Assembly (NCBI GenBank): GCA_029210945.1
Contig: JARGGH010000004.1
Coordinates: 1-50,453 of the forward strand
DNA from: Anaerolineales bacterium
GTDB lineage: Bacteria > Chloroflexota > Anaerolineae > Anaerolineales > E44-bin32
Length of the DNA: 50,453 nucleotides
Direction: 5' to 3'
The notes beneath the pieces are model-generated. The model saw only the letters and a list, made by a program, of their open reading frames with translations, had not been told where the DNA came from and searched no databases. Shown here piece after piece: positions 31,570-40,848 of this stretch; position 1 is the first letter of the stretch; each line of letters starts with the position of its first letter. The translations under genes and the position numbers were made by a program.

Positions 31570-33582
31570 TCAATCAGCGCATGCTCGTAAATCATACAGT
31601 CGTCTGAATTCGACGTTCTTGTATGAGATCTCATCGATCAACTTGACACAGTCAGCCTTGTAGGACTCGCGCATTGCGGGCTCAATGTCGGACCACCAAT
31701 CGCTGTCCATGTAGACGTATTGGAAATCGGCTTCGATTACATCCTGGATGTAAGGCGCTGACACCAGTGACCTCCAAAATGGGAGTGGTGAGTATATCCC
31801 GGAAAATGCGTGTGCAGGTCGTCCAAACAAGGTAACGCTTCTATACGGGATGCGATCCAGAACCTGGCTCCCCTCCGGAAGTCGATCCCAATAGCGACTG
31901 CTCACCCGGGCATCGATGTGATCCACGAAATAGGTAAACTGCGGTTTGTGGATCACGGTCATCTCCAAACTGAAGATGATGATCCCGCTGATTGCAGCTA
32001 ATCCAAGACCCAGGACCGAGACCGTTCTTGTCAGTTCGCGCCTCTTTTTCAACCACATTGAGAACAGGGGCAATCCAAGAACCAACCACAACCACATTGA
32101 AGTGCCAGCCAAACGCGTCGAAGAACGATCGACCCCGTATTGGACAAACAGCGGAAACACAAATCCCAACAAGGCCGCCGCACTGAGACCAGCTCTTTCG
32201 ATTTTCCCACCCAGAATCCAACGCTGGGTTTGTGAAAAAACTAAGGGAACAAGGATCAATACAGGACCTAACTCGAAGAGAAGTACAATGAGATGCGATA
32301 TGTTAGAAACTTGCAGCGCTTCAACATGTGCATTAGGAAGTGCAGGAGGGAATCTCAAAGAAAAACCATGATAGTTTGCTGTCACCGAGCCTGCTGTTCC
32401 CGTGATGCCAAGGAGCGCCGTCCTAATAAATTCTGTGATAAAGCCACCCTGGATCACCGCTAAGAATGCGCTGGATAGCAAAACCCACACCCAAAGTTTC
32501 CTGCTCCCACGGTGGTTTAGCGGTTCCCCGCCCCGATCAGAGATCACAAACAACAACAGCGATGCGGCAATTCCCAGCCAAAAGAAAACAAAGATGTTTT
32601 CGGCACTCAGAGCAAGTGAAGCTGTGATCAAGGTCAAAATGATCCCGGCAGGCACCTTCAACCTGATTTTTGGAACCATAACCAGGATGAGCATGACCGT
32701 GAAGAAGGGCATCGCCCCCGTTGATCCCAGTATGAAATGTGCGGGCATGAATATGCCATTGTGAAAGGCAAACGGAAATGCTATCCCCGCAGCACCTTCC
32801 AATACCCATGTGCTTCCCAGAGCTTCTATCAGTGTTGAGGCGGTGTTTGCGCCCGTATTGATCATTACTATTTGGGCAGATATCCGCTCCAGCAGGCTGG
32901 TCGGAATAAGCAATAGCAGCCAGCGGGTTCCGCCGGCGAAAACAGTTAGTAATGCTGATGAAATGACCGCAAGTTGGCTCCGCATGTAGCGGCTGAACCA
33001 CGCTACAGAAAGCCAGAACGTGAGCGCCAGAGAGAATGCCCTGCTAAGATCGAAGGAACTCCAGGCTTGCAGGCCCGCAGTGCGCATCAAGATCGCCGCG
33101 TACACCTGCAAGCCATAATGATAGGCAAAGTGCTCAGAGGGGTTCAGGTAGAAATGTGGTGGAATATCCCCTGTCGCCATAACCGAAATCATGGGCATAT
33201 GAAGGAATTCATCAAAGATTGCCAGGCTTCTCAAAATGGCCTGGAAAATGGCTGTTACCAATAATATCCCCAATAAAATTCCGAAATCAACGCGCTTTAT
33301 CCGTGGAAAAGGTCCTCTGGATCTCAGGTTAATCAACAGTCCCAGTACGAGGAGCAGGCCAGAAGCAGATAAAGAGGCTAATGGCAATTGCACTAGCTGG
33401 ACAATTAGATTTGTCAAAACGATGTAAGCAATGAACCCACTCGCAAGTGCGCAGACAGCTCTGGCAGATTTAGAGAGGTTGAAGCTGTTGTAGACAATCA
33501 ACCATCCTCCCAGGATCCATCCCGCGCTTGTAAGCAAGAAGATCAGAAGATTTAAGCTATTGATCTCTCTAAAGTAGTACAA
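31570..33582 (-). CDS. Large polytopic GT-C-like membrane protein (paralogue B)
   Basis: The 670-residue protein matches paralogue A along its length: LAIFDEFLHMPMISVMA for AIFDDRKNLSIISMMA, GDIPPHFYLNPSEHFAYHYG for GDIPPHFYMNPEYLFNYHYG, GGTRWLLLLIP for GGRWLLNFLP, YGVDRSSTRLAG for YDVDRDITRMSA, FQYVYMDSDWW for YDFVYMDERQW, and RRLYDLRACAD at the end. Twelve or more hydrophobic segments separate these. The acid pair is D-E here rather than D-D. The gene is visibly AT-richer than paralogue A, so recent tandem duplication in place is unlikely. It lies 85 nt upstream of A. Function as above is inferred from topology and motif, not from a named family. Confidence 0.8.
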   Translation of the reverse strand: MYYFREINSLNLLIFLLTSAGWILGGWLIVYNSFNLSKSARAVCALASGFIAYIVLTNLIVQLVQLPLASLSASGLLLVLGLLINLRSRGPFPRIKRVDFGILLGILLVTAIFQAILRSLAIFDEFLHMPMISVMATGDIPPHFYLNPSEHFAYHYGLQVYAAILMRTAGLQAWSSFDLSRAFSLALTFWLSVAWFSRYMRSQLAVISSALLTVFAGGTRWLLLLIPTSLLERISAQIVMINTGANTASTLIEALGSTWVLEGAAGIAFPFAFHNGIFMPAHFILGSTGAMPFFTVMLILVMVPKIRLKVPAGIILTLITASLALSAENIFVFFWLGIAASLLLFVISDRGGEPLNHRGSRKLWVWVLLSSAFLAVIQGGFITEFIRTALLGITGTAGSVTANYHGFSLRFPPALPNAHVEALQVSNISHLIVLLFELGPVLILVPLVFSQTQRWILGGKIERAGLSAAALLGFVFPLFVQYGVDRSSTRLAGTSMWLWLVLGLPLFSMWLKKRRELTRTVSVLGLGLAAISGIIIFSLEMTVIHKPQFTYFVDHIDARVSSRYWDRLPEGSQVLDRIPYRSVTLFGRPAHAFSGIYSPLPFWRSLVSAPYIQDVIEADFQYVYMDSDWWSDIEPAMRESYKADCVKLIDEISYKNVEFRRLYDLRACAD

Positions 33583-33660
33583 ACGAAGTCCAACTCCTTA
33601 AAATTATGATCGGGACTGTCTGCGCCCTTCCCAAAATACCTGGAAATTAATTTACGGAGG

Positions 33661-35670
33661 TCACGGGAGACAATCGGAATCCTTGGGAGCAAGGATATCC
33701 ACCGGTGGGGTCGCTAACCTCTCGACGACTCCATAGTGGCACAACACAGGGTTTGACACTTCCTCAACCCAGGCGTTGTTCTCCTCCGCAAAATTATGCT
33801 CCCTTTCTTGAATCTGCGTCGACAGCCGATCGACGACGATCAGATCGAAACGATGATCATTCAAGTCTTCGTGAAATTGATCCAGGTATTCTCTATTCCT
33901 GGACATCGCCATCTCCATCAGGAAAACCGTTTCGTACTCAGGGATCAACTCAACCCCGTCGATGAGGCCGAACGTCTGCAAATGACGTTGTGAGATGAAA
34001 AGCACATTGCCGCCTTGCGCCGAGATCGGTGCGACGGTCGAGCGAATTCTGGCCAGCGATTCGTTCGCTTGCTGCATGTCGAAGGATCGAAGGGGTCTTC
34101 CCATGCCTATCGTGAAACAAATTGGCATCCAGATCGCAAGCATGCCGAGCACAACCGGGATGGAGCGCTTTTCAACCGGCTTTAGATGGTCAACCTGCCA
34201 CCGATCCGCCGCCCCGTAACCACCCACAATCAACAATGCAACCAGGAACGCGTCCAGATTATGCAGGTTGCTCCCGCCACCGATCTTCGCACTTACAATG
34301 ATTCCTCCCACAAGCAGGACAGCCAGGATCGCGGCAATCGCGGCCAGCCGGAGTGGCTCAATCCTCCAACCCTGTTTGTGCAGAAGGTATGCGACCATGA
34401 TTGCCAATGGAAGCGATGCCAGGATGATGCCTGGCAGGACGCCCAATGGGTAGGTTCCGCTCGGCAGCAGACGATACCAGAGCAAGGGGGATTCGAAACT
34501 GGAGCTAAACCGCCCCGGCTCGTTCCCTGAGATCAGAATATAAAGCCGCTGACTGGCAAATCCGGCCGCACTCCCGACAATGAACCATGCGGCGGGCCAG
34601 GCGAAGTAGGTCAATAAACCCCGACCTTCTTTTTTCCGTTCAAGAAGATACAGCAATGCCGCCATCATCGCCGGCACCGGGATCCAGTTCACCCTGCTGA
34701 TCCCCGCCCAGAATGAGGCCAGGATCACCACTCCGAGCGTGATGAGGGGCTTCTGGGTTCGGGTCCCCCACACGACGAAGATCACCATCACCAGCAGGTG
34801 ATACCATACCGGACCCTGGAAGATGAAAAGGTAGACCCAGAGCACGAGCGACCAGCGCGTCCATCTCGCTTGCAGGTCGAGCCGGCGGGCGAGCACAACC
34901 CCCGTCAGTACGGTTAACCCGATCCAGATGACGACCTGCCACAAACGATGAACGAGCAGACCCGCTCCCGGAATCAGGAACGGCACCGCCTGGATGAGGT
35001 AGCGGGTTGGGTGAAGCACGCTTGGCGGGACAGATATGCCATAGATCCGTTCTGACAGAAACAGCGAAGCGTAATAATAGCGGCTCGCTTCGGACCAGCC
35101 GAGCGAGAATGGGTATGTGCTTATATCTGCGCTGAAAACGGATGCACGGTATATCACCCCGAAGCCCAGCGCAACCGTGGCGAAGACATGCAGTGGCCGC
35201 GCCGAGGGGTGAAGGCTGTGCGCCGTCCAGGCGCCAACCGCAGTCAAACCCCAGAAGATCAGCAGCCGTGGGAAAAAAGGCAGCACGAAGCGACCGTACG
35301 GACCCAGCAGCACAAGCGGAAAACTCAGCGATAGTCCGATGATAAGCAAAATTCGGAGGAACCCAAGACGCGCAGTAACCGCAAAGCTAAAAGCAATGAC
35401 CCGGAGCCAGATTTTCCGTGCCTCCGTCCAGGTCGAGATGAACATCAGCCCTATGGAGGAAACCAGCATCCACCCGATGCGTATTGCCCATCGCCAACCG
35501 GGCGAGACAGCCCAGACAGCGACCTCGTCTGCGAATTGTCGCTGGTCTGAGACTGCAAGGACGCCCAGCACAAATGTGATCCCGAGAAATAAGCGCAGCA
35601 GACGCAACCGTCGCAGGTTCGTATCATCAGGCAGAAACCCGGATAGCTCTATCGAGTGCGTCGAGTTCAC
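33661..35670 (-). CDS. Large polytopic membrane protein of the glycan locus
   Basis: The protein has about 670 residues from a GTG at 35668-35670, chosen because GTG overlaps the previous stop (GTGA) and GAGGA lies 6 nt upstream. A longer frame to 35910 only reads antisense-like sequence of the neighbouring gene. About twelve hydrophobic segments are present. The first large outer loop contains VFSADISTYPFSLGWSEASRY, GGGSNLHNLDAFLVAL lies late, and a soluble tail has GGNVLFISQRHLQTF and RFDLIVVDRLS. Length and general layout equal the two paralogues downstream, but the D-I-P-P-H motif is absent. A GT-C-type transferase or polymerase is possible; I cannot assign a family. Confidence 0.77.
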   Translation of the reverse strand: MNSTHSIELSGFLPDDTNLRRLRLLRLFLGITFVLGVLAVSDQRQFADEVAVWAVSPGWRWAIRIGWMLVSSIGLMFISTWTEARKIWLRVIAFSFAVTARLGFLRILLIIGLSLSFPLVLLGPYGRFVLPFFPRLLIFWGLTAVGAWTAHSLHPSARPLHVFATVALGFGVIYRASVFSADISTYPFSLGWSEASRYYYASLFLSERIYGISVPPSVLHPTRYLIQAVPFLIPGAGLLVHRLWQVVIWIGLTVLTGVVLARRLDLQARWTRWSLVLWVYLFIFQGPVWYHLLVMVIFVVWGTRTQKPLITLGVVILASFWAGISRVNWIPVPAMMAALLYLLERKKEGRGLLTYFAWPAAWFIVGSAAGFASQRLYILISGNEPGRFSSSFESPLLWYRLLPSGTYPLGVLPGIILASLPLAIMVAYLLHKQGWRIEPLRLAAIAAILAVLLVGGIIVSAKIGGGSNLHNLDAFLVALLIVGGYGAADRWQVDHLKPVEKRSIPVVLGMLAIWMPICFTIGMGRPLRSFDMQQANESLARIRSTVAPISAQGGNVLFISQRHLQTFGLIDGVELIPEYETVFLMEMAMSRNREYLDQFHEDLNDHRFDLIVVDRLSTQIQEREHNFAEENNAWVEEVSNPVLCHYGVVERLATPPVDILAPKDSDCLP

Positions 35671-36611
35671 AGAGATTCCTCGCTGCGTAAAGTAGAGAGG
35701 ATGGTGGGCAGGAAAAACGCCCCCGGGATGCTCGCCAGGATGTCCAGTCCCCGCAGAAGCACAGCCAGCGTAAGCGCGCTCTCCACAGAGATCCCGCCGA
35801 TTTCCTGATAGATGAACGTGATTGAGAGTTCCCGGATCCCCAGACCGCCAATTGAAAATGGCATGAGGGTAATAAAGTATGAAAGGCTCCACAGGCTCGC
35901 GATCGACCACCAGCCAAGCGGGTCATTCATTCCGTTCAAGAACAGCCAGACGTTCGTGAACAGACAAAGTTGATGGATCCACGTGAAACCCAATGCGGTC
36001 AGTAAAGCACGTGGTCGGCGAGCCCAGGCTGCCAGCGAGTAAAAGCCACGTTTGAGCCGCGCCATGAATCTCTGAACAATTTCCGATCCAAAGAACCCGG
36101 CTGCCGACAACGAGTGAACACCTCCTGGGTTCATCGCTCTCTGTGACTGCGCCAGAAACCAATCCCATGTCTCCACCAGACCAAAGGGAACCAGCATGGC
36201 CATCCCCAACAATCCCACGAGACGGTCTGCGGCGATCGATGTCACCGCATCCATGCGGTGTTCGGAGCGGCGCAAGACCCCCGCCGCGCGCACGACATCC
36301 CCGCCAACCGTAGTCGGCAAGAAGTTTGCCGCAAATAATCCGGCCAATGTAAGGCGCAGGCTTTCAATGTAGGAGAAATCGGGATTGACAGATCGGATAA
36401 GCGCGTACCAACGCAGCGAGATCGAGGCGCGCGAAATTACCATTAATCCGATCGCAACAAGCAGAAAGGTGACCGGGATTTCGGAAAAGCTCGCCAGGAT
36501 CTCGCGCCAGCCCTGCCTGGCAATCAGATAGATAAGCAGCCCGAGCGAAATCAGGCTGCCCAGCGTCCGCAGGATCGTACCGCCGCTAACGCGCTTTGTC
36601 TTCGATGCCAT
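35667..36611 (-). CDS. AglD/MprF-type (LPG synthase TM region) membrane protein
   Basis: This 314-residue protein has the pattern of the lysylphosphatidylglycerol synthase TM / UPF0104 family: six to eight helices, with SRASISLRWYALIRSV after helix 2, LFAANFLPTTVGGDVVRAAGVL, the family signature, and DRLVGLLGMAMLVPFG. A late GGLGIRELSITFIYQEIGG is also typical. Members are thought to flip or handle polyprenyl-phosphate-linked sugars, and AglD is needed for archaeal N-glycosylation. It directly follows a GtrB/DPM1-like GT2 (1-nt overlap, TGATG), a very common pairing that suggests the two load and translocate the same lipid-linked sugar. Confidence 0.9.
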   Translation of the reverse strand: MASKTKRVSGGTILRTLGSLISLGLLIYLIARQGWREILASFSEIPVTFLLVAIGLMVISRASISLRWYALIRSVNPDFSYIESLRLTLAGLFAANFLPTTVGGDVVRAAGVLRRSEHRMDAVTSIAADRLVGLLGMAMLVPFGLVETWDWFLAQSQRAMNPGGVHSLSAAGFFGSEIVQRFMARLKRGFYSLAAWARRPRALLTALGFTWIHQLCLFTNVWLFLNGMNDPLGWWSIASLWSLSYFITLMPFSIGGLGIRELSITFIYQEIGGISVESALTLAVLLRGLDILASIPGAFFLPTILSTLRSEESL

Positions 36612-37558
36612 CAGTGTGCTTGATGATCAGGGTAGACAGAGCGGATCGAATAGGGCGCCTTCGACTGCGATTCGTAGTAAGTGCGCACCATCAACTCGGC
36701 GATCAAGCCAAGCAGGATCGATTGAAACCCCAGAATGAACAGCATCACACTCATCAGCAGCAACGGCGACCGGATCATATGCTCACCGACCGTCAGCCTG
36801 CGCATGACGAGCACAAGCAGGTCGATGATACTCAACGCGATTAACACCAAACCGGTGCCGCCGAAGAGATAGATAGGTTTGTTTGAGAAGCTGATCAGGA
36901 ATTTTACGGTGAACAAATCCAGGATGACTTTGCCGGTGCGTTCCAGGCCGTATTTCGCCTGTCCGTACTTACGTGAATGATGCTGGACAGGAACCTCGAC
37001 AATCCTGGCGCCTACCCAACCGGCATACGCAGGGATGAAGCGGTGCATCTCGCCGTAGAGATGGAAGCCCTCCAGCACCTCCCTGCGGTACGCTTTCAGG
37101 GTGCACCCGTAATCGTGCAAATCCACACCCGTTACTTTAGAGATGATCCAGTTCGCGATTTGCGATGGAAGTCTCCTTACGAAATTGTCTTTCCGGTCGA
37201 CCCGCCAACCGGAAACAACATCATAACCTTCGTCGATCTTCTCAATCAGCTTCGGGATGTCTTCAGGGTCGTTCTGGAGATCCGCGTCTATCGTTACAAT
37301 CACATCACCGGTCGAGTGATCGATCCCAGCTGCCATGGCTGCGGTCTGCCCGAAATTCCGACGGAACTCAATGACTCGCATCGTCTCTGGATGAGTATCA
37401 ATAATCCGTTTCAACGCTTCTAAGCTGCCATCTGTAGAACCATCATCGACAAACAGGATCTCATAGTCAATCCCCTGTAATGCATTATAAAGCGCCTCCC
37501 CCAGCAGAGATACAGTTTCAACCTCGTTAAAGACCGGAACGACAATTGATACTTTCAA
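36611..37558 (-). CDS. GT2 polyprenyl-phosphate sugar synthase (GtrB/DPM1-like)
   Basis: The 315-residue protein begins MKVSIVVPVFNEVETV and has ILFVDDGSTDGSLEAL, FRRNFGQTAAMAAGIDHS, VIVTIDADLQNDPEDIP with the DXD site, and YGCTLKAYRREVLEG, all standard for the family. Two long hydrophobic helices follow (about 230-255 and 265-295), the usual membrane anchor of GtrB/ArnC/YfdH. It makes undecaprenyl-phosphate hexose in the inner leaflet for use by outer-face GT-C enzymes, several of which are encoded in the same unit. The stop overlaps the next start by 1 nt. Confidence 0.94.
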   Translation of the reverse strand: MKVSIVVPVFNEVETVSLLGEALYNALQGIDYEILFVDDGSTDGSLEALKRIIDTHPETMRVIEFRRNFGQTAAMAAGIDHSTGDVIVTIDADLQNDPEDIPKLIEKIDEGYDVVSGWRVDRKDNFVRRLPSQIANWIISKVTGVDLHDYGCTLKAYRREVLEGFHLYGEMHRFIPAYAGWVGARIVEVPVQHHSRKYGQAKYGLERTGKVILDLFTVKFLISFSNKPIYLFGGTGLVLIALSIIDLLVLVMRRLTVGEHMIRSPLLLMSVMLFILGFQSILLGLIAELMVRTYYESQSKAPYSIRSVYPDHQAH

Positions 37559-37668
37559 GTGGCTCTCCTTACCAAAGCTTTGCCTCGTATAGTCCAGGAA
37601 TTTGGGGGCAGATTAGCGTGCATTCAATCAGTCCTTCTCTCCTCTTATACACAATCAATTCGCGAACA

Positions 37669-39552
37669 TTATTCTAACCCTTGAAGGTTCCGAAATATCA
37701 GGATTGATGAATCTGCCCTACACGGATTGGTTGGCCGTGTACGGGTCATCTCATAGTAGCGCTTCTCATCGAATCCAAGAAAGCGAATATCTGAATACAC
37801 CCTCTCTTCGACCAGGACATAATCCGCCTCGACGAGCCAGGATCGAGCAAGCTGTGCATCCCAATATCCGAACCTTTCAAGGACCTCGGATTCGCCGGAT
37901 AACATAAAGGTATAGTCACCGTTCAATTGTGATGGATATATTTTTCGATTGGGAAGGTAAAGCATTGGTATTGGCGAACGACCAACCCCCCAATAAACTC
38001 TGCTTCCTTCAGGAACCTCACTTTCTAGATACTGTCCAATTTCCTCGTTCGCCTTGATAATATCCGCGCCACAGTCGAAATCACTGTATTCGGTGCTGAA
38101 ATACACATTAGCTATTAACATCTCCATTACCAATAAAGCCGCCAATCCTGAAAATATACTTTCTGCCAGAGAATTATGATCATGATCGGTTCGTTTTTTG
38201 CCAAACAAGCTGATTAATATTGTGATCAACGGAACCAAAAGCAGGATCCCGTAAACAATTAGTTGGCTCACCGTTGTAAGAGCTTCTACCCTCAATCCGG
38301 ACCCTTTTTTTAGCAGAACGCTCAGCTCGTGCGTACCAGGCTGTACAGAAAACGCAGATATTCTCGTCACGTCGGTTTTCAAGACGGTCTCAACGAGATC
38401 TCTCCCCAGTGGAAAGCCAAGCATGAATGGGATAACTGAAACGAGCCCAAGAACAAGCATGGATCTCGTTGGTGCAGCCATCCTGAAAATTTCTCGGCTA
38501 AATACACCAATGATGATCAATCCGATCGGTGAAAAGAATGCCATGTAGTTCCGCAGACAATATACGCAATAATTCAATCCTAATGAAGCGGCAGCATGCG
38601 CGAGAAAGAGGGACCCAAAGATCGCAATGATAAGCCAGGTCGAAGCGATATCCCGGTTGCCTTCACCCTTGTTGCCCCTAATTAATAGAAACATTGAAGT
38701 TCCCAGAAAAATGACGAAAGACAAGAGATGCATCTTCAGGCTTAACTGCAAACTATCGATGCGGTTCACCATTCGGGTTTGTGGATTCCAGAGAGGGATT
38801 ACATCAGAAGGCAGGCGAAAATGAGCAAGGAGAGGGCCAAACCCCTCAGGTATCCATCTCGCCCACAGTTTCAAAATATCCGGCCAGTACACTGCATGGC
38901 CAATAATGACTGCTGCAGACCCCCAGATCAAGGCAATCAAGCCAAGCTTCTTTCCGTACTGCCAGAAAATATAAGCTATCAATATAGGAAGAACCGGAGC
39001 CATGTTAATGCGCGTAAATAACAAGATACTGGATAGCAGAACCCCGAGTAAGATCTGCCACTGAGAACGGCTTTGACCCGCTACAAGGACAAGCACCCAC
39101 ACGAGCATACATATGACAATCACCTGGGAGACAGCTTGACTATAAACCTTAATCAGGGCAGAGTTTAAGGTGATTGTCCACACCGCTGCCGACGCCCACC
39201 AACGACCACTGATACGCTTGGTGACCAACCACAAACCAAAGAGCATGATCAGCCCAAGCGCTATTGCCATCATTCGGCCTGTCCGAACCCCTGGTCCAAA
39301 CAAGCTTTGAACATATCCAGGGATCAGGAACGAAAGCGGCATGTGGTTCGTAAGAGGCCCGAAGTCCTGGAATGGCTGGTACTCGCCAGTCGCAAAAAGA
39401 TAACCTTTGAATAAATAAAGCCCTTCATCAATAACCGAAACCTGTCCGTGAGAATGACCCCAAGCTAGAAATATATAGAATCCAAAACCAACCAGCGTAA
39501 TCACCCCGGAGATCACTCTGGAAATTTGCGGATTGCTTAAAAACCTTTTCAC
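37669..39552 (-). CDS. Polytopic ArnT-like glycosyltransferase membrane protein
   Basis: The 627-residue protein has an N-terminal helix (about 15-31), then GHSHGQVSVIDEGLYLFKGYLF. The D-E pair in this first outer loop is the place of the catalytic acid in ArnT/PMT-type GT-C enzymes. FGPLTNHMPLSFLIPGY, IKVYSQAVSQVIVICML and FTRINMAPVLPILIAY follow, in all about eleven helices. A soluble tail of roughly 150 residues contains SRVYWGVGRSPIPMLYLPN and ADYVLVEERVYSDIRF. It likely uses a polyprenyl-phosphate sugar such as the product of the GT2 next to it. Flanking gaps of 110 and 152 nt hold no gene. A TATAAA on the minus strand near 39589-39594 could serve as a weak -10. Confidence 0.82.
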   Translation of the reverse strand: MKRFLSNPQISRVISGVITLVGFGFYIFLAWGHSHGQVSVIDEGLYLFKGYLFATGEYQPFQDFGPLTNHMPLSFLIPGYVQSLFGPGVRTGRMMAIALGLIMLFGLWLVTKRISGRWWASAAVWTITLNSALIKVYSQAVSQVIVICMLVWVLVLVAGQSRSQWQILLGVLLSSILLFTRINMAPVLPILIAYIFWQYGKKLGLIALIWGSAAVIIGHAVYWPDILKLWARWIPEGFGPLLAHFRLPSDVIPLWNPQTRMVNRIDSLQLSLKMHLLSFVIFLGTSMFLLIRGNKGEGNRDIASTWLIIAIFGSLFLAHAAASLGLNYCVYCLRNYMAFFSPIGLIIIGVFSREIFRMAAPTRSMLVLGLVSVIPFMLGFPLGRDLVETVLKTDVTRISAFSVQPGTHELSVLLKKGSGLRVEALTTVSQLIVYGILLLVPLITILISLFGKKRTDHDHNSLAESIFSGLAALLVMEMLIANVYFSTEYSDFDCGADIIKANEEIGQYLESEVPEGSRVYWGVGRSPIPMLYLPNRKIYPSQLNGDYTFMLSGESEVLERFGYWDAQLARSWLVEADYVLVEERVYSDIRFLGFDEKRYYEMTRTRPTNPCRADSSILIFRNLQGLE

Positions 39553-39704
39553 GGCATTCTTGACATCAGATAGAGGGGATCTTTATAGTTCTACCTAATC
39601 AATTGAAAACTTTCTTGAAGATCATCAAACCCAAGTATGCTCTGAGCCCGAGATGGTTTGCCAATCAATTCGAGAGACGGGTAGCAACCTCTCCGACAAC
39701 TATC

Positions 39705-40793
39705 CTAATCGATGCCCCTGCCCGCATTCGCCAGCACAGCCGTCACGCCGCTATCCCAGCGATGCCATGCATCGAAATTCGACTCCATGAGCTGTTTCCC
39801 CTCACCGATCGGCTCGAGACCGACTGCCTCCAGGTCCGCATCGACCATGATGCGCGCAAGTTCCTTATAGGTGATCTTGGGCTCCCAATCGAGGGCTTTC
39901 TTCGCCTTCGATGAATCCGCAAGCAGGTAATCCACCTCCGTCGGGCGGAAGTAGCGCGGATCGATCTCGACGTACTCCTCCCAATCCATATCCGCGTACC
40001 CGAAGGCTTCAGCAACAAACTCACGGATCGTAGGTGCGACGCCCGTGCCGACCACATAGTCATCCGGTTTGTCCTGCTGCAGGATTTTCCACATCACTTC
40101 AACATACTCGGGCGTGTAGCCGTAATCGCGCCGGGCATCCAGATTTCCCAGGTAAACCTTCGGCTGGAGGCCGGCCTTGATCCGGGCGACAGCACGGGTG
40201 ACCTTCCTGGAGAGGAATGTCGGACCTCTGCGGGGGCTCTCGTGATTGAACAGGATGCCGTTCGAAGCGAACATTTCATAAGCCTCACGGTAATTCGCAA
40301 CCATCCAGTAGGCGTAGACCTTGGCAATCGCATACGGGCTGCGGGGTTCGAAGACCGTCTCCTCGCTTTGCGGCGGCGGCGCGTTGCCAAACATCTCGCT
40401 CGATGAGGCCTGGTAGAAGCGAGTCTTGATGCCGCTCCGCCGCACGGCTTCCAGGATGCGGGTCGTCCCCAGTCCGGTCACGTTGCCTGTGTACTCAGGC
40501 ATATCAAAGCTGACCTTCACATGCGACTGCGCGCCCATGTGGTAGATCTCATCCGGGCGCACGTTGTAGACGATGTTGGTGAGCTGTTCACCGTTGGAAA
40601 GATTGCCGTAATGCAGCAGAAGCTGCACATCGGCGTTGTGCGGGTCCTGGTAGATGTGATCAATACGATCCGTGTTAAAGGTGCTCGTTTTTCGGATCAG
40701 CCCGTGGACTTCGTAGCCTTTATGCAGCAGAAGCTCGGCCAGATAGGATCCATCCTGCCCGGTTATTCCAGTGATCAAAGCCTTTGGCATCAT
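39705..40793 (-). CDS. gmd: GDP-mannose 4,6-dehydratase
   Basis: This 362-residue extended SDR has [19 protein letters not shown], the signature of the enzyme, then [43 protein letters not shown] and [16 protein letters not shown] with the catalytic Tyr and Lys, [36 protein letters not shown] and [13 protein letters not shown]. Family length is 340-370, so it is complete. It converts GDP-mannose to GDP-4-keto-6-deoxy-mannose, which fcl at 27898-28869 turns into GDP-L-fucose. Two adjacent ATGs follow GGAGAG; the second gives better spacing. A dyad/-10 element at 40813-40834 lies 19 nt upstream of the start. Confidence 0.97.
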   Translation of the reverse strand: MMPKALITGITGQDGSYLAELLLHKGYEVHGLIRKTSTFNTDRIDHIYQDPHNADVQLLLHYGNLSNGEQLTNIVYNVRPDEIYHMGAQSHVKVSFDMPEYTGNVTGLGTTRILEAVRRSGIKTRFYQASSSEMFGNAPPPQSEETVFEPRSPYAIAKVYAYWMVANYREAYEMFASNGILFNHESPRRGPTFLSRKVTRAVARIKAGLQPKVYLGNLDARRDYGYTPEYVEVMWKILQQDKPDDYVVGTGVAPTIREFVAEAFGYADMDWEEYVEIDPRYFRPTEVDYLLADSSKAKKALDWEPKITYKELARIMVDADLEAVGLEPIGEGKQLMESNFDAWHRWDSGVTAVLANAGRGID

Positions 40794-40812
40794 TTCTCTC
40801 CATCCGCGATCT

Positions 40813-40834
40813 AAAATTCAATCGCTGAATTATA
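40813..40834 (-). promoter_or_regulatory. Dyad operator/-10 element, copy 2 (before gmd)
   Basis: AATTCA (40815-40820), centre ATCGC, TGAATT (40826-40831), with TATAAT on the minus strand at 40829-40834. The 22-nt block equals copy 1 at 29400-29421 except for two bases at symmetric centre positions. Expected leader to the gmd ATG is about 29 nt. The element sits in the 55-nt gap after the membrane-protein gene ending at 40849, so it would restart transcription for the gmd unit. No good -35 box is visible (ATAAAG at the 17-nt position). Confidence 0.62.
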
Positions 40835-40848
40835 CACGTCTTCTTGCA

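Noticed and set aside
35671..35910. N-terminal extension of the 33661 membrane protein by 80 residues
   Set aside because: The extension overlaps the AglD-like gene fully and reads like out-of-frame sequence; a GTG with good Shine-Dalgarno at 35670 overlaps the previous stop.
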